Below the pieces are notes generated by a model that was not told where the DNA came from, made no database searches, and saw only the letters and a program-made list of their open reading frames with translations. Of a stretch of 64,000 bases of DNA, positions 17,475-26,594 are shown in pieces. How positions within the stretch are numbered: position 1 is the first letter of the stretch; each line of letters opens with the position of its first letter. A program made the translations under genes and the position numbers. Source of the stretch: Falsiroseomonas selenitidurans (lineage in GTDB: Bacteria > Pseudomonadota > Alphaproteobacteria > Acetobacterales > Acetobacteraceae); the NCBI RefSeq assembly GCF_012103215.1, contig NZ_JAAVNE010000001.1:62001-126000 (forward strand), in the 5' to 3' direction.

Positions 17475-18359
17475 ATGAAGATCGGCTTCATCGGCCTGGG
17501 CATCATGGGCAAGCCCATGGCCCAGCACCTGCAATCCGCCGGCCACGAGATCCTGGCGCCGGACCGTGCCAGCCTGACCGCCGAGCTGCGGGCGGCCTTC
17601 ACCATCCTGCCGGATGCCGCCGCCGTGGCGGCGGCGGCGGAGGTGGTGATCCTGATGGTGCCGGACACCCCCGATGTGGAAGCCGCGCTGTTCGGTGCGA
17701 AGGGCGTGGCGGAGGGGCTTTCCCCCGGCAAGCTGGTGATCGACATGTCCTCGATCAGCCCGACCGCCACCAAGGGCTTCGCCGCGCGCATCGCCGAGAA
17801 GGGCTGCGACTATCTGGACGCGCCGGTCTCGGGCGGCGAGGTGGGTGCGAAGCAGGCGACGCTGACCATCATGGTGGGCGGCAGCGAGGCGGCCTTCGCG
17901 CGGGGCAAGCCGCTGTTCGAGTCGATGGGCAAGAACATCACCCTGGTGGGTGAGACCGGCGCCGGCCAGACCTGCAAGGTCGCCAACCAGATCATCGTCG
18001 CCCTGACCATCGAGGCGGTGGGCGAGGCGCTGGTCTTCGCCAGCAAGGCGGGGGCGGATCCGGCCAAGGTGCGGCAGGCGCTGATGGGCGGGCTTGCCAC
18101 CTCACGCATCCTTGAACTGCACGGGGAGCGGATGATCAAGCGCACCTTCGCGCCCGGATTCCGCATCGAACTGCACCAGAAGGATCTCAACCTCGCCCTG
18201 CAGGCGGGCAAGGAACTTGGAGTCGCCCTGCCGAATACGGCCAGCACGGCCCAGCTATTTGCCGCCTGCGCGGCCCTCGGTGGTGCCGGATGGGACCACT
18301 CCGGGATGGTTAAGGCATTGGAAACATTGGCAGCCCATAAGGTCGCGCCGGACGCCTGA
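17475..18359 (+). CDS. glxR: 2-hydroxy-3-oxopropionate (tartronate semialdehyde) reductase
   Basis: 294 aa from ATG 17475, with GGAGA upstream; longer frames overlap pncA. Beta-hydroxyacid dehydrogenase family. Reduces tartronate semialdehyde to D-glycerate with NAD(P)H. The dinucleotide site GLGIMGKPMA is at residues 7-16, the substrate-binding DAPVSGGEVGA near 116, the catalytic Lys168 in CKVANQ, and the C-terminal HQKDLNLAL near 236. Other family members (3-hydroxyisobutyrate dehydrogenase) are possible, but the pairing with hyi favours GlxR/GarR. Followed by a hairpin terminator. Confidence 0.9.
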   Translation: MKIGFIGLGIMGKPMAQHLQSAGHEILAPDRASLTAELRAAFTILPDAAAVAAAAEVVILMVPDTPDVEAALFGAKGVAEGLSPGKLVIDMSSISPTATKGFAARIAEKGCDYLDAPVSGGEVGAKQATLTIMVGGSEAAFARGKPLFESMGKNITLVGETGAGQTCKVANQIIVALTIEAVGEALVFASKAGADPAKVRQALMGGLATSRILELHGERMIKRTFAPGFRIELHQKDLNLALQAGKELGVALPNTASTAQLFAACAALGGAGWDHSGMVKALETLAAHKVAPDA

Positions 18360-18371
18360 CGAACCGCGTGA

Positions 18372-18403
18372 GACGTGGCGGCCATTTTGATGGCCGCCGC
18401 GTC
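18372..18403 (+). terminator. Hairpin terminator after glxR
   Basis: A 13-bp stem (GACGTGGCGGCCA with TGGCCGCCGCGTC, one G-T pair) closes a TTTTGA loop 12 bp after the glxR stop. No T-tract follows, but the stem is the strongest fold in the gap and closes the hyi-pncA-glxR operon. Confidence 0.65.
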
Positions 18404-18615
18404 GCCACGGGTCATCGATGCCCGTATCGGGGGCAGCCCCCGCCCCGCTCCACAACCAATGGATGTGGACCGCCGGGAACAGCTACAATTTTTCCGTGTT
18501 TTTCGCGTTGCTTCCGGCGCGCCTGTCCCGCATTTTAGGTCTAGAAGCTTGGTCCCTGAGATTCCGTCTCCGGCACCATGGTTGTATCTTAGCAACGAGA
18601 CCTACGGGGGATTGC
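18404..18615 (+). promoter_or_regulatory. Upstream region of the XRE regulator gene
   Basis: A 212-bp non-coding stretch with lower GC than its surroundings (AATTTTTCCGTGTTTTTCGC near 18487, ATTTTAGGTCTAGAAG near 18533). A TTGCTT followed by TTTTAG is a possible sigma-70 promoter, and a GGGGG-CAG-CCCCC palindrome lies near 18430. No single site is convincing; the AT-rich stretch is the likely promoter and any autoregulatory operator. Confidence 0.35.
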
Positions 18616-19491
18616 ATGCGCTTCGCGGACATAGGGCAGCAACTGCGGGCCTATCGCCTCGAATCCGGCCTCCGGGCCGAGGAGATCGCGGCGCGACTGG
18701 GTGTCTCGCGTGCCGCGCTGTACCGTTACGAGAAGGGCGAGGTCATCAAGCTGGACACGATCCGGCGGCTGGCCGAACTGCTGAAGATCTCGCCGCTGTC
18801 GCTGCTGGGCATCGGCGTGGAGTATTTCGCGCGCCCCCTCGCCTTCCAGGAACGCCTGCGGCAGGTGGAAGAACAGGCCGACCAGATCCTGCTGGTCGGC
18901 GGCGCCATCTGCTACCAGACCACGACCGACGCCTTCGACGGTGCCGTCGGGGAAGCCTGGACCGAGGCCGCGGATGCCGCGCCGGAACGGCTCCAGGCGC
19001 GGGCCAGCGCCGACCAGGCACTCGGCCTGCTCGCCGCCCGCAAGCGCCTGCATGCCGCCCGCCGCCCGACCATCATCGCCATCCTCGGTGAAGCCGCGCT
19101 GCGCCGCTTCCTGCAGGAAGGCGTCGCCGCCGGCCTGCCGGTGCCGGACCGCACCCGCCAGCGCTGCCTCGCCGCCGCACGGGCGGAGGCGGAGGCGATC
19201 GCCGCGATGATGGAAAGCGTGCCGATCGGCGTGCAGCTGGGCCTGGCTTCGGGCGTCGAGCCGACCGGCGGCTTCATGGTGCTGCGCGGGCGGGAAAGGG
19301 CGCATGTCGTCGCCTCCCCCTTCCCGGCCGACACGCCCCCCAATGGCGGCCTCGGCGTCGGCTCCATCACCGCGGCGGATGAGGCGGTGGCCGCGCATCA
19401 GCGCGTGGCGGAAGTGGCCTGGCGCGATGCGATGAAGGGCGTCGCCGCGGCCGCCCGGGTTCGGGAGATGATCCGCAGCGTCCCCGGCTGA
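18616..19491 (+). CDS. XRE family regulator with a C-terminal effector-like domain
   Basis: 291 aa from ATG 18616 (GGGGG 5-9 nt upstream); the open frame begins further upstream but in non-coding-like sequence. Residues 5-62 form a Cro/C1-type helix-turn-helix (LRAYRLESGLRAEEIAARLG then VSRAALYRYEKG). The remaining 230 residues are not an obvious known sensor. Their order of motifs, ILGEAALRRFL near 156, VQLGLASGVEPTGGFMVLRG near 207-226 and a terminal helical stretch, resembles DUF5753, the domain that follows such a helix-turn-helix in many actinobacterial regulators. This is a pattern match only. Lies between glxR and the convergent Pat-like gene; targets unknown. Confidence 0.85.
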   Translation: MRFADIGQQLRAYRLESGLRAEEIAARLGVSRAALYRYEKGEVIKLDTIRRLAELLKISPLSLLGIGVEYFARPLAFQERLRQVEEQADQILLVGGAICYQTTTDAFDGAVGEAWTEAADAAPERLQARASADQALGLLAARKRLHAARRPTIIAILGEAALRRFLQEGVAAGLPVPDRTRQRCLAAARAEAEAIAAMMESVPIGVQLGLASGVEPTGGFMVLRGRERAHVVASPFPADTPPNGGLGVGSITAADEAVAAHQRVAEVAWRDAMKGVAAAARVREMIRSVPG

Positions 19492-19557
19492 GGGACGACA
19501 GACCGTTTCAAACCACCCGCGGGTCGGCCCGGCGGCGCTGTTCCGCCCCTGCCGCGG

Positions 19558-19583
19558 TGCCGGTCCTGCCGCAGCAACCGGCA
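19558..19583. terminator. Weak hairpin between convergent XRE regulator and Pat-like gene
   Basis: TGCCGGT and ACCGGCA (7 bp) with a 12-base loop, inside the 110-bp gap between two convergent genes. No T-tract; the position is the main support. Nothing else is seen in this gap. Confidence 0.35.
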
Positions 19584-19601
19584 ACGGCTGCCCCCGACGT
19601 C

Positions 19602-22220
19602 CTAGTCGACGCGGCGCCGGGCCTCCACCACCTCCTCATCCTCCGGGCTGCGTCGCGTGGTGAAGCCGAGGGCGCGGATGAAGCCCAGCATCGGCACGTT
19701 ATCCGCCAGCACCTGGCCGACGATCTCACGGATCCCGGTCTCGCGCGCCCAGGCGAACAGCAGGTCCATCAGGTGGCGGCCGAGGCCCTGGCCCTTCATG
19801 GAGCGGTCCACCACCACGGCGAACTCACCGGTCTCGCCATCCCCCTCCCGGATCAGCCGGGAGACGCCCAGCATGTCCTCCGTTCCATCCTCCCGGGGGC
19901 GCACGGCGACGAAGGCCATCTCCCGGTCGTAATCGATCTGCGTCAGCCGGGCGACCAGCACCGCCGGCAATTCCCGCATTTGGCTGAAGAAGCGCCAGCG
20001 CACATCCTCCGGCGTCAGGCGGCGGAACATCTCGGCATGGGCTTCCGCATCCTCGGGGCGGATCGGGCGCACCAGCAGGGGCGGGCCGCTGCGCGGCTGC
20101 CAGGGCCGCACCCACTCCTCGGGATAGGGCGGCACGGCCAGCAGCCGCCCCTGCCCGGCCGGGCGAAGCGTGCAGGCAGCGTCCGCTGCGGTGACGCCGC
20201 CGGCATCGGCGAAGAGCGGGTTCACGCCGAAGCCGGCGATTTCGGGGAAGTCCACGGCGATCTGGGACAGCCGCACCAGCGCCTCCGCCACCGCGTCCAG
20301 CGGCACCGGCTTGTGGTCGCGGTAGCCGGCCAGCAGCGGCCCGGCACGGGTGCGGTCGATCAGCGCGCGGGCCAGGGCGTGGTTCAGCGGCGGCAGATCC
20401 AGCCCCTCATCGCCCAGAAGGTCGGCCGCCGTGCCGCCCAGGCCGAAGCCCAGGAAGGGGCCGAACATCGCATCCTCCGCCAGGCGCATGCGCAACTCCT
20501 GCGCCCGCCCGGCCTGGCGCTGCACCAGGAACCCGGCCAGCCGCGCCGCAGGGCGCTCCGCCGCCGCCCGCGCCGCCATGGCCAGTGCCGCCGCCTGCAC
20601 CGCCGCGGCATCACCCAGGCCGAGCACCACGCCGCCCAGTTCCGTCTTGCGGTCGATATCCGGGCTGCGCAGCTTCAGCACCACCGGGAAGCCCAGCGCC
20701 TCTGCCACCCGTCCGGCTTCCGCCGCATCCGCCGCCACCCGCCCCGCCACCACGGGCAGGCCATAGGCGGCGAGGATCGACAGCGCCTCATCCTCCATCA
20801 GGGCCAGCCGACCCTCGGCCCGCACCGCCGCCAGCAGCGCCGCGACGCGGCTGCGATCCGGCTGCAGGGCCAGCACCTGCCGCCCCGGCAGCTCGGCCGC
20901 CGCCGCCCGGTTGCGCCGGTCCTGCAGCAGGTGCAGGGCGCCGCGCACCGCGGCTTCCGGCGTCGGGAACACCGCCAGCCCGGCCTGCGCCAGCGCCGCC
21001 CGCTGCGGCCCCGCCGTGGCCTGGCCGGCCCAGCCCACCAGGATGGGCGCGGCGCGGGTGGCGCGCGCGGCGGCGGACAGCGTGGCCGCGATCAGTGCCG
21101 CATCCTCGCCCGCCGCCGGGGCGTGCAGCGCCACCACCGCATCCACCCCGCGCACCGCGGCCAGCATCGCCGCCGCCTCGCCCAGCGCGTTGCCGGATTG
21201 CGCGCCGAGCACCAGCGGGTTGCGACCGGACCAGCCGGGGCGAAGGCCCATCGCCAGCGCCTGGGCCGCGTCCTCCGGGATATCGGCCAGCCGGGCGCCG
21301 CCGGCCAGCACCGCGTCGGCGCCGAGCAGCGCTGGGCCGGTGGCATTGGCGACCAGCGCGATGCCGCCGCCCGGCGCGGCGCCGGCCATCAGCTTCACCC
21401 GGGCCAGCGTCTCCGCCGCCGAGAGCAGATCATCCAGCCCCGCCACCCGCAGCACGCCGGCGCGGCGCAGCGCCGCCTCCATCACCGCATCGGCGGTGCC
21501 GGAGGGATCGGCCAGCCGCCCGCCGGCGCGGATCGCCACCACCGGGCGCATCCGCGCCGCGGCCCGCGCCGCCGAGATGAACAGCCTCCGGTCCTTGATG
21601 TGGCGCAGTTCCAGCAGGATGGCGCCGGTGCCGGGGTCACGGGAAAGCCAGTCCAGCGCATGGGCGAAGCCGAGATCGCTGTTCTCGCCGATGCCGATGA
21701 CATGGCTGAAGCCGACCGATTCGGCCTCCGCCCAGTCCAGCACGGCGCGGGCGAGGGCGGAGGATTGCCCGACCAGGGCCAGCCGCCCGCGCCGCGGCGG
21801 CAGGTGGGAGAGCGAGGCATTGAGCCCGATGCCGGGGACGCAGATGCCGAAGCTGCCCGGCCCCAGCGCCCGCATCCCGGTGCGCCGGCAGATCGCCGCC
21901 AGCCCGCCGGATGCCTCCCCCACCGGGCCGGGCACCACCGCCGCGCGGCAGCCCCGCGCGGCCAGGGCGGCCATGGCCGGCTCCAGCGCCTCGGCCGCCA
22001 GGGACAGAACGGCGAGGTCCGGCGCCTGCGCCAGCCCGGGGATCTGCCCGACATCGCCCGGTCCCAGCGTCACAAGGGTGCCGGTGAAGCCACCCGCGGC
22101 GAGGTTCGCCGCCAGCGGGGCCGTGGCCGGCAGCGCCGGATCGGCCAGCAGCAGCACATGGCGGGGCCGGTACAACGCCTGTTCGCGGAAGCGGCTGGCG
22201 GAGGGGTTCGGCAGGCTCAT
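19602..22220 (-). CDS. Pat-like protein: NDP-forming acyl-CoA synthetase plus GNAT acetyltransferase
   Basis: 872 aa from ATG 22220 (ATG 22235 is equally possible; neither has a good Shine-Dalgarno). Domains in order: CoA-binding Rossmann domain (about 15-130, FREQALYRPRHVLLLADP), succinyl-CoA synthetase-like domains (about 140-440, LVGQSSALARAVLDWA), ATP-grasp (about 450-680, LAAYGLPVVAGRV, LKLRSPDIDRKTELGGV), and GNAT (about 700-872, LVRPIRPEDAEAHAEMFRRL, KGQGLGRHLMDLL). This layout is that of Pat/PatZ protein lysine acetyltransferases, which inactivate acetyl-CoA synthetase among other targets. In those, the synthetase part is thought to be regulatory. Acetyl-CoA synthetase is not nearby. 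Divergent from an esterase gene. Confidence 0.9.
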   Translation of the reverse strand: MSLPNPSASRFREQALYRPRHVLLLADPALPATAPLAANLAAGGFTGTLVTLGPGDVGQIPGLAQAPDLAVLSLAAEALEPAMAALAARGCRAAVVPGPVGEASGGLAAICRRTGMRALGPGSFGICVPGIGLNASLSHLPPRRGRLALVGQSSALARAVLDWAEAESVGFSHVIGIGENSDLGFAHALDWLSRDPGTGAILLELRHIKDRRLFISAARAAARMRPVVAIRAGGRLADPSGTADAVMEAALRRAGVLRVAGLDDLLSAAETLARVKLMAGAAPGGGIALVANATGPALLGADAVLAGGARLADIPEDAAQALAMGLRPGWSGRNPLVLGAQSGNALGEAAAMLAAVRGVDAVVALHAPAAGEDAALIAATLSAAARATRAAPILVGWAGQATAGPQRAALAQAGLAVFPTPEAAVRGALHLLQDRRNRAAAAELPGRQVLALQPDRSRVAALLAAVRAEGRLALMEDEALSILAAYGLPVVAGRVAADAAEAGRVAEALGFPVVLKLRSPDIDRKTELGGVVLGLGDAAAVQAAALAMAARAAAERPAARLAGFLVQRQAGRAQELRMRLAEDAMFGPFLGFGLGGTAADLLGDEGLDLPPLNHALARALIDRTRAGPLLAGYRDHKPVPLDAVAEALVRLSQIAVDFPEIAGFGVNPLFADAGGVTAADAACTLRPAGQGRLLAVPPYPEEWVRPWQPRSGPPLLVRPIRPEDAEAHAEMFRRLTPEDVRWRFFSQMRELPAVLVARLTQIDYDREMAFVAVRPREDGTEDMLGVSRLIREGDGETGEFAVVVDRSMKGQGLGRHLMDLLFAWARETGIREIVGQVLADNVPMLGFIRALGFTTRRSPEDEEVVEARRRVD

Positions 22221-22326
22221 TGTGCAGCGCACCATGCGTCGGAGGGTTGGCGCCCGCAAGTCGCCGGGGCTTGCAGGGGCGGCGATTCCCGCCTCCGATA
22301 CCGGAGGACCGGTTACAGGACGCACC

Positions 22327-23286
22327 ATGCCCGCCCAAGATCCGCGCTGGGACCCCGAGATGCTCGCCTTCCAGGCCATGATGGAGGCGCGCGCGGCGGA
22401 TCAGCCGCCGATCCTGCTGGTGCCGCCCCTGGACGCGGCGCGGGCGCAGACCGATGCGCTGAACACGCCGCTGACCGAAGGCGGGCCGGTGATGGCGGAA
22501 AGCGCGGATCGCTGGCTGCCCGTGCGCGGCCGGCGGCTGCTGTGCCGGCTGCATCGCCCCCAGGCCGGGGCGGGGCCGCTGCCGGTGCTGGTCTACATCC
22601 ATGGCGGCGGCTGGGTCTGGAACAGCATCGACACGCATGACCGGCTGATGCGCGAATACGCCAACCGCGCCGGCTGCGCCGTGCTCGGCCCGGACTACGC
22701 GCTCAGCCCGGAGGCCCCCTTCCCCCAGGCGCTGGAGGAATGCGCCGCCGTGCTGCGCTGGGTGGCGACGCAGGGCGCCGCATGGGGGCTGGACCCGTCC
22801 CGCATCGTGCTGGGCGGCGACAGCGCCGGGGCGAACCTGGCCATGGGGGTGGCGCTGCTGCTGCGGCAGACGGATCCGGCGCTGAAGCTGCGAGGTTTAT
22901 TGTTGAATTACGGGGTCTTCGACGCCGATTTTGCCACACCGTCTTATGCGGAATTCGCCGATGGCTACTTCCTGACGCGGGAGAAGATGCGCTTCTACTG
23001 GGATTGCTACGCGCCGCGGCCGGCGGACCGGCTGAACCCGCTGGCGAGCCCGCTGCGCGGCGACCTGACCGGCCTTCCGCCCTGCCTGCTGCACATCGCG
23101 GAGCTGGACGTGCTGGCCGCCGAGAACCGCGCGATGGGGGACAAGCTGCGCGCGGCCGGGGTGGCGGTGGAACAGGCGGTGTTCCCGGGCACCGCGCATG
23201 GCTTCCTGCGTTCCATGAACCACGTGGCCGCGGCCCGCAGCGCGGTGGAACAGGCCGGCGCCTGGCTGGGGCGGGTGCTCGGCTGA
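22327..23286 (+). CDS. Alpha/beta hydrolase, hormone-sensitive lipase family
   Basis: 319 aa from ATG 22327, with AGGA upstream; the open frame extends far upstream but there lies antisense to the Pat-like gene. The HSL (acetyl esterase) family hydrolyses short-chain esters in the cytoplasm. The oxyanion-hole motif HGGGW is at 92-96, the nucleophile elbow GDSAG at 164-168 (Ser166), an acidic residue in HIAELDVLAAE near 256, and the catalytic His in TAHGF near 290. A cap region precedes the HGGGW motif. A short, less GC-rich stretch lies near 22,890-22,945 with no loss of frame. Substrate unknown. Confidence 0.92.
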   Translation: MPAQDPRWDPEMLAFQAMMEARAADQPPILLVPPLDAARAQTDALNTPLTEGGPVMAESADRWLPVRGRRLLCRLHRPQAGAGPLPVLVYIHGGGWVWNSIDTHDRLMREYANRAGCAVLGPDYALSPEAPFPQALEECAAVLRWVATQGAAWGLDPSRIVLGGDSAGANLAMGVALLLRQTDPALKLRGLLLNYGVFDADFATPSYAEFADGYFLTREKMRFYWDCYAPRPADRLNPLASPLRGDLTGLPPCLLHIAELDVLAAENRAMGDKLRAAGVAVEQAVFPGTAHGFLRSMNHVAAARSAVEQAGAWLGRVLG

Positions 23287-23362
23287 CCGCCCCGGAACCA
23301 ATGCACGAAGGCGCCGGGAACATCCCGACGGCATCAGCGGGCAGCAAGGCCGGCCGCCGGGT

Positions 23363-23379
23363 CCCCGGCACGCCCGGGG
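23363..23379. terminator. Short hairpin between convergent esterase and M20 genes
   Basis: CCCCGG and CCGGGG pair around a CACGC loop, 7 bp from the end of the M20 gene. Six base pairs only; assigned by position in a convergent gap. Confidence 0.3.
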
Positions 23380-23385
23380 CGCGGC

Positions 23386-24537
23386 TCAGCCGCCGGCCAG
23401 CGCCCGCTTCGCCACTTCCGCCAGGAAGCCGCTGGCCACCGGCAGCACATCGTCGTTGAAGTCGTAATGCGGGTTGTGCAGTTCGCGCCCGCCCTCGGCC
23501 GGGCCGTTGCCGATCCAGACGAAGGCGCCCGGCGCCTCCTTCAGGAACCAGGAGAAATCCTCCCCGGTCATGGCCGGCGGCAGGTCGCGGCGCAGCGGGG
23601 CCACCGCGGCGGCGGCGGCGGCGGCCAGGTCGCGTTCCGCCGGGTGGTTCGCCGTCACCTCCACACCCTGGCGCCAGCCGATCGTGGCCATGACGCCGCA
23701 GGTGGCGGCGATGCCTTCGGCGACCCGCACCAGCCCCTCTTGGATCGCCTCCCCGGCGCTTCCCTCCAGCCAGCGGGCGGTGCCCTTCAGCACCACGCGG
23801 GCCGGGATCTGGTTCTGCGCCTCGCCGCCCTGCACGATGGTGACGCTGACGACGCCGCCGGCCACCGGGTCCAGGTTGCGCGCGACGATGCTCTGCAGCG
23901 CCACGATGCAATGGCCGGCGGCCAGCATCGGGTCGCGGGAGAGGTGCGGCAGGGCGGCGTGGGCGGCGTGGCCATCGAAGGTGATGTCGAAGCGGGCGCC
24001 GGCGGCCATCACGGCCTTGTCATGCACGGCGATGGTGCCAACCGGCAGCCCGGGCCAATTATGCCAGCCGAAGATGCGGTCCATGGGGAAGCGGCTGAAC
24101 AGCCCCTCCGCCACCATGCTGCGGGCCCCGCCACCCCCTTCCTCCGCCGGCTGGAACACCAGATGCACCGTGCCCGTCCAGGCCCTGTCCTGCAGCAGAA
24201 GCTGCGCCGCGCCCAGCAGGGCGGTGGTGTGGCCGTCATGGCCGCAGGCATGCATCACGCCGGGGACGGTGCTGCGCCAGGGCAGGTCCTGGTTCACTTC
24301 CTGGATCGGCAGCGCGTCCATGTCGCCGCGCAGGCCGACGCTGCGGTTGCCGCCGCCGCGGCGCAGCGTGGCCACCACGCCATGGCCGCCGAAGCCCTCG
24401 GTGATCTCGGTCACCCCCATGCCGCGCAATTTCTCCGCCACGAAGGCGGCGGTGGCCTGTTCATGCAGGGTCAGGCCAGGGTTGGCGTGCAGGTGGCGAC
24501 GCCAGGCTGCGAGGGTCTCGGCGAATGCGGTGTCCAT
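23386..24537 (-). CDS. M20 family amidohydrolase (hippurate hydrolase-like)
   Basis: 383 aa, with AGGATC before the ATG. Zinc-dependent amidohydrolase of the IAA-amino acid/hippurate hydrolase branch of M20, cytoplasmic, removing N-acyl groups from amino acids. Metal-binding motif HACGHDGHT at 96-104 with Cys98 and His100, GLRGDMDALPIQE near 68, QPAEEGGGGAR near 131, HAAHAALPHLSRDP near 191 in the dimerisation domain, and TGEDFSWFLKEAPGAFVWIG near 318-339. Length is typical. Diverges from tamA with 170 bp between. The acyl-amino acid it cleaves cannot be inferred. Confidence 0.94.
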   Translation of the reverse strand: MDTAFAETLAAWRRHLHANPGLTLHEQATAAFVAEKLRGMGVTEITEGFGGHGVVATLRRGGGNRSVGLRGDMDALPIQEVNQDLPWRSTVPGVMHACGHDGHTTALLGAAQLLLQDRAWTGTVHLVFQPAEEGGGGARSMVAEGLFSRFPMDRIFGWHNWPGLPVGTIAVHDKAVMAAGARFDITFDGHAAHAALPHLSRDPMLAAGHCIVALQSIVARNLDPVAGGVVSVTIVQGGEAQNQIPARVVLKGTARWLEGSAGEAIQEGLVRVAEGIAATCGVMATIGWRQGVEVTANHPAERDLAAAAAAAVAPLRRDLPPAMTGEDFSWFLKEAPGAFVWIGNGPAEGGRELHNPHYDFNDDVLPVASGFLAEVAKRALAGG

Positions 24538-24707
24538 CGGCGGATCCTACAGCAAGGGTGGGGCCGGGGAAATTGGCGCGGCGGGGCGTTACGGCTTCGG
24601 TCGATGGCCCGCTGGGCGGCGGCGGCCGCCACCAGGGCTTGCATGTCCGCGCCCGATACCCACCCCTGCGATGGAACCCGCCGCGCTTCCGGGCGCTTGC
24701 AGACCAG

Positions 24708-26594
24708 GTGAAACACTCCATTCGCGCTCCCCTCGCCGGCCTGTTCCTGCTCCTCGCCGCCCCTGCCGTGGCGCAGGCACCGGCCGTGCCGGACGCCGCC
24801 GAGTCGGCGCCGATCCCGGCCGCCGCGGCCGGCACCATCCCCTACACCGTCACCTTCACCCCGATCGGTGCGCCGGCGCTGGACGAGCCCATCGAGCAGG
24901 CCTCCCGCCTCCGACGCCTGGCGGAGGAAGCACCGGTCGATGCCTATGGGCTGGTGGCCCGCGCCCTGGGCGAGCCGCCGCGGCTGGACGAGGTGCTGCG
25001 CGCGGAAGGCTTCTGGGCCGGGCGCATCAGCGTGCGCCTGGCCGGCGAGCCGGCGGATGCCCCGGGCCTGGCGCAGCGCCTGGCCGCCCTGCCGGCGGGC
25101 AGCGGCGTGCCGGTGGAGGTCACCGTCACCCCCGGCCCGCGCTACCGCTTCCGCCGCATCGCCCTGCGCGCGGAGGATCCGGCCGGCGCCGGCCCGGTGG
25201 ATGCGCTCGGCCAGCCGCCCGGCCTGCTGCCCGGGGAGCCGGCGCGCACTGGCCCGGTGCTGGATGCGGAGGCGGCGCTGCTCGACCGGCTGCGCGTCGC
25301 CGGCCATCCGCTGGCGGCGGTGGTGGACCGGGAAGTGCTGGTGAACCACGAGGAGCAGGTGATGGACGTCACCTGGACCCTGAACCCCGGCCCGGAAGCC
25401 CGCTTCGCCAGGCCGGCGATCGCCGGCGACACCGCGGTCAGCCCCGGCCTGCTGGCGCGCATCACCAACCGCCTGGCGGGCGAGCCCTATGCGCCCTCGC
25501 GGCTCGATGCGACGCGGCGAGAATTGCTGAACCTCGGCGTCTTCGACAGCGTGCGCGCCCGGGCGGCGGGGCGGCTGGATGCGGCGGGCAATCTGCCGGT
25601 GACCTTCACCGTCTCCGACCGCCCGCGCAACGCCGCCGGCGTGACGCTGGCCTATGAGACGAATTACGGCCCCACCACGTCGGTCTACTACGAACGCCGC
25701 AACCTGTTCGGCAATGCCGAGCGGCTGCGGCTGGAGGCGGAGGCGTCGCGCCTTGGCAGCGAGACGGACGACACCAACCTGCGGCTGTCAGCCAATCTGC
25801 GCCGCCCCGGCCTGATCGATGGCCGTACCACCCTGGTGCTGGAGGCGAAGACGGAGCGGGAGCGGCTGGACGCCTATGACCGCGACGGCGTCACCCTCTC
25901 CGCCCTGCTGGAACGGCCCTTCGGCGACAATTGGGTGCTGCAGTCCGGCCCGACCTTCGAGACCGGGCGGATCGGCCGCGATGACAACCTGGAGCCCTTC
26001 ACCCTGGCCGGCCTGGTGATGGGCGCGCGCTACGACAACACCGATTCGCCGCTGGATCCGCGCCGCGGCTTCCGCGCCAGCCTGCTCGCCGTGCCCTATG
26101 CCGACATCGCCGAGGGCGGCGGTTTCGTGCGCAGCGTGGCGACGCTGCGGACCTATTTCGACCTGACCGGCAGCGGCAGCAGCATCCTGGCGCTGCGCGG
26201 CTCGCTCGGCAGCCTGCTGTTCGCCGACCGGACCGTGCCGCTGGACAAGCGCTTCTATGCGGGCGGCGGCGGGTCTGTGCGCGGCTACGCCTATCAGGGC
26301 ATCGGCCCGCGCGACTCCCAGGGCCGGGCGGAAGGCGGGGCGAGCCTGGTGGAGGGTTCGGTGGAGCTGCGCCAGCGCCTGTCCGGCGCGCTCGGCATGG
26401 TCGCCTTCCTCGATGGCGGCTCGGTGGGGGAGGAGGAGACGCCGGACTTCGAGGAGGTGCGGCTCGGCGCCGGCCTTGGCGTGCGCTACGCCACGGCGAT
26501 CGGGCCGCTGCGGCTCGATGTGGCGATACCGCTGAACAAGCAGTCCGGCGATGATGGGTATGGCCTGTATGTCGGACTTGGCCAGGCCTTCTGA
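24708..26594 (+). CDS. tamA: Translocation and assembly module protein TamA (Omp85 family)
   Basis: 628 aa from GTG 24708, chosen because it heads a signal peptide (KHSIRAPLAGLFLLLAAP, cut near AQA); the frame open further upstream has no such feature. Outer-membrane protein with three POTRA domains (about residues 40-300) and a C-terminal 16-strand barrel (about 310-628). Late marks are RRNLFGNAERLRLEAEA near 330, the GGGGSVRGYAYQGIGPRD loop near 520 which carries the conserved RGY of Omp85 proteins, and the closing strand GYGLYVGLGQAF ending in Phe. Pairs with TamB downstream, overlapping by 26 nt, in assembly of outer-membrane proteins or lipid transport. Confidence 0.93.
   Translation: MKHSIRAPLAGLFLLLAAPAVAQAPAVPDAAESAPIPAAAAGTIPYTVTFTPIGAPALDEPIEQASRLRRLAEEAPVDAYGLVARALGEPPRLDEVLRAEGFWAGRISVRLAGEPADAPGLAQRLAALPAGSGVPVEVTVTPGPRYRFRRIALRAEDPAGAGPVDALGQPPGLLPGEPARTGPVLDAEAALLDRLRVAGHPLAAVVDREVLVNHEEQVMDVTWTLNPGPEARFARPAIAGDTAVSPGLLARITNRLAGEPYAPSRLDATRRELLNLGVFDSVRARAAGRLDAAGNLPVTFTVSDRPRNAAGVTLAYETNYGPTTSVYYERRNLFGNAERLRLEAEASRLGSETDDTNLRLSANLRRPGLIDGRTTLVLEAKTERERLDAYDRDGVTLSALLERPFGDNWVLQSGPTFETGRIGRDDNLEPFTLAGLVMGARYDNTDSPLDPRRGFRASLLAVPYADIAEGGGFVRSVATLRTYFDLTGSGSSILALRGSLGSLLFADRTVPLDKRFYAGGGGSVRGYAYQGIGPRDSQGRAEGGASLVEGSVELRQRLSGALGMVAFLDGGSVGEEETPDFEEVRLGAGLGVRYATAIGPLRLDVAIPLNKQSGDDGYGLYVGLGQAF

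Noticed and set aside
19557..22640. 1027-residue rightward open frame
   Set aside because: Antisense to the Pat-like gene; composition and lack of motifs show a shadow.
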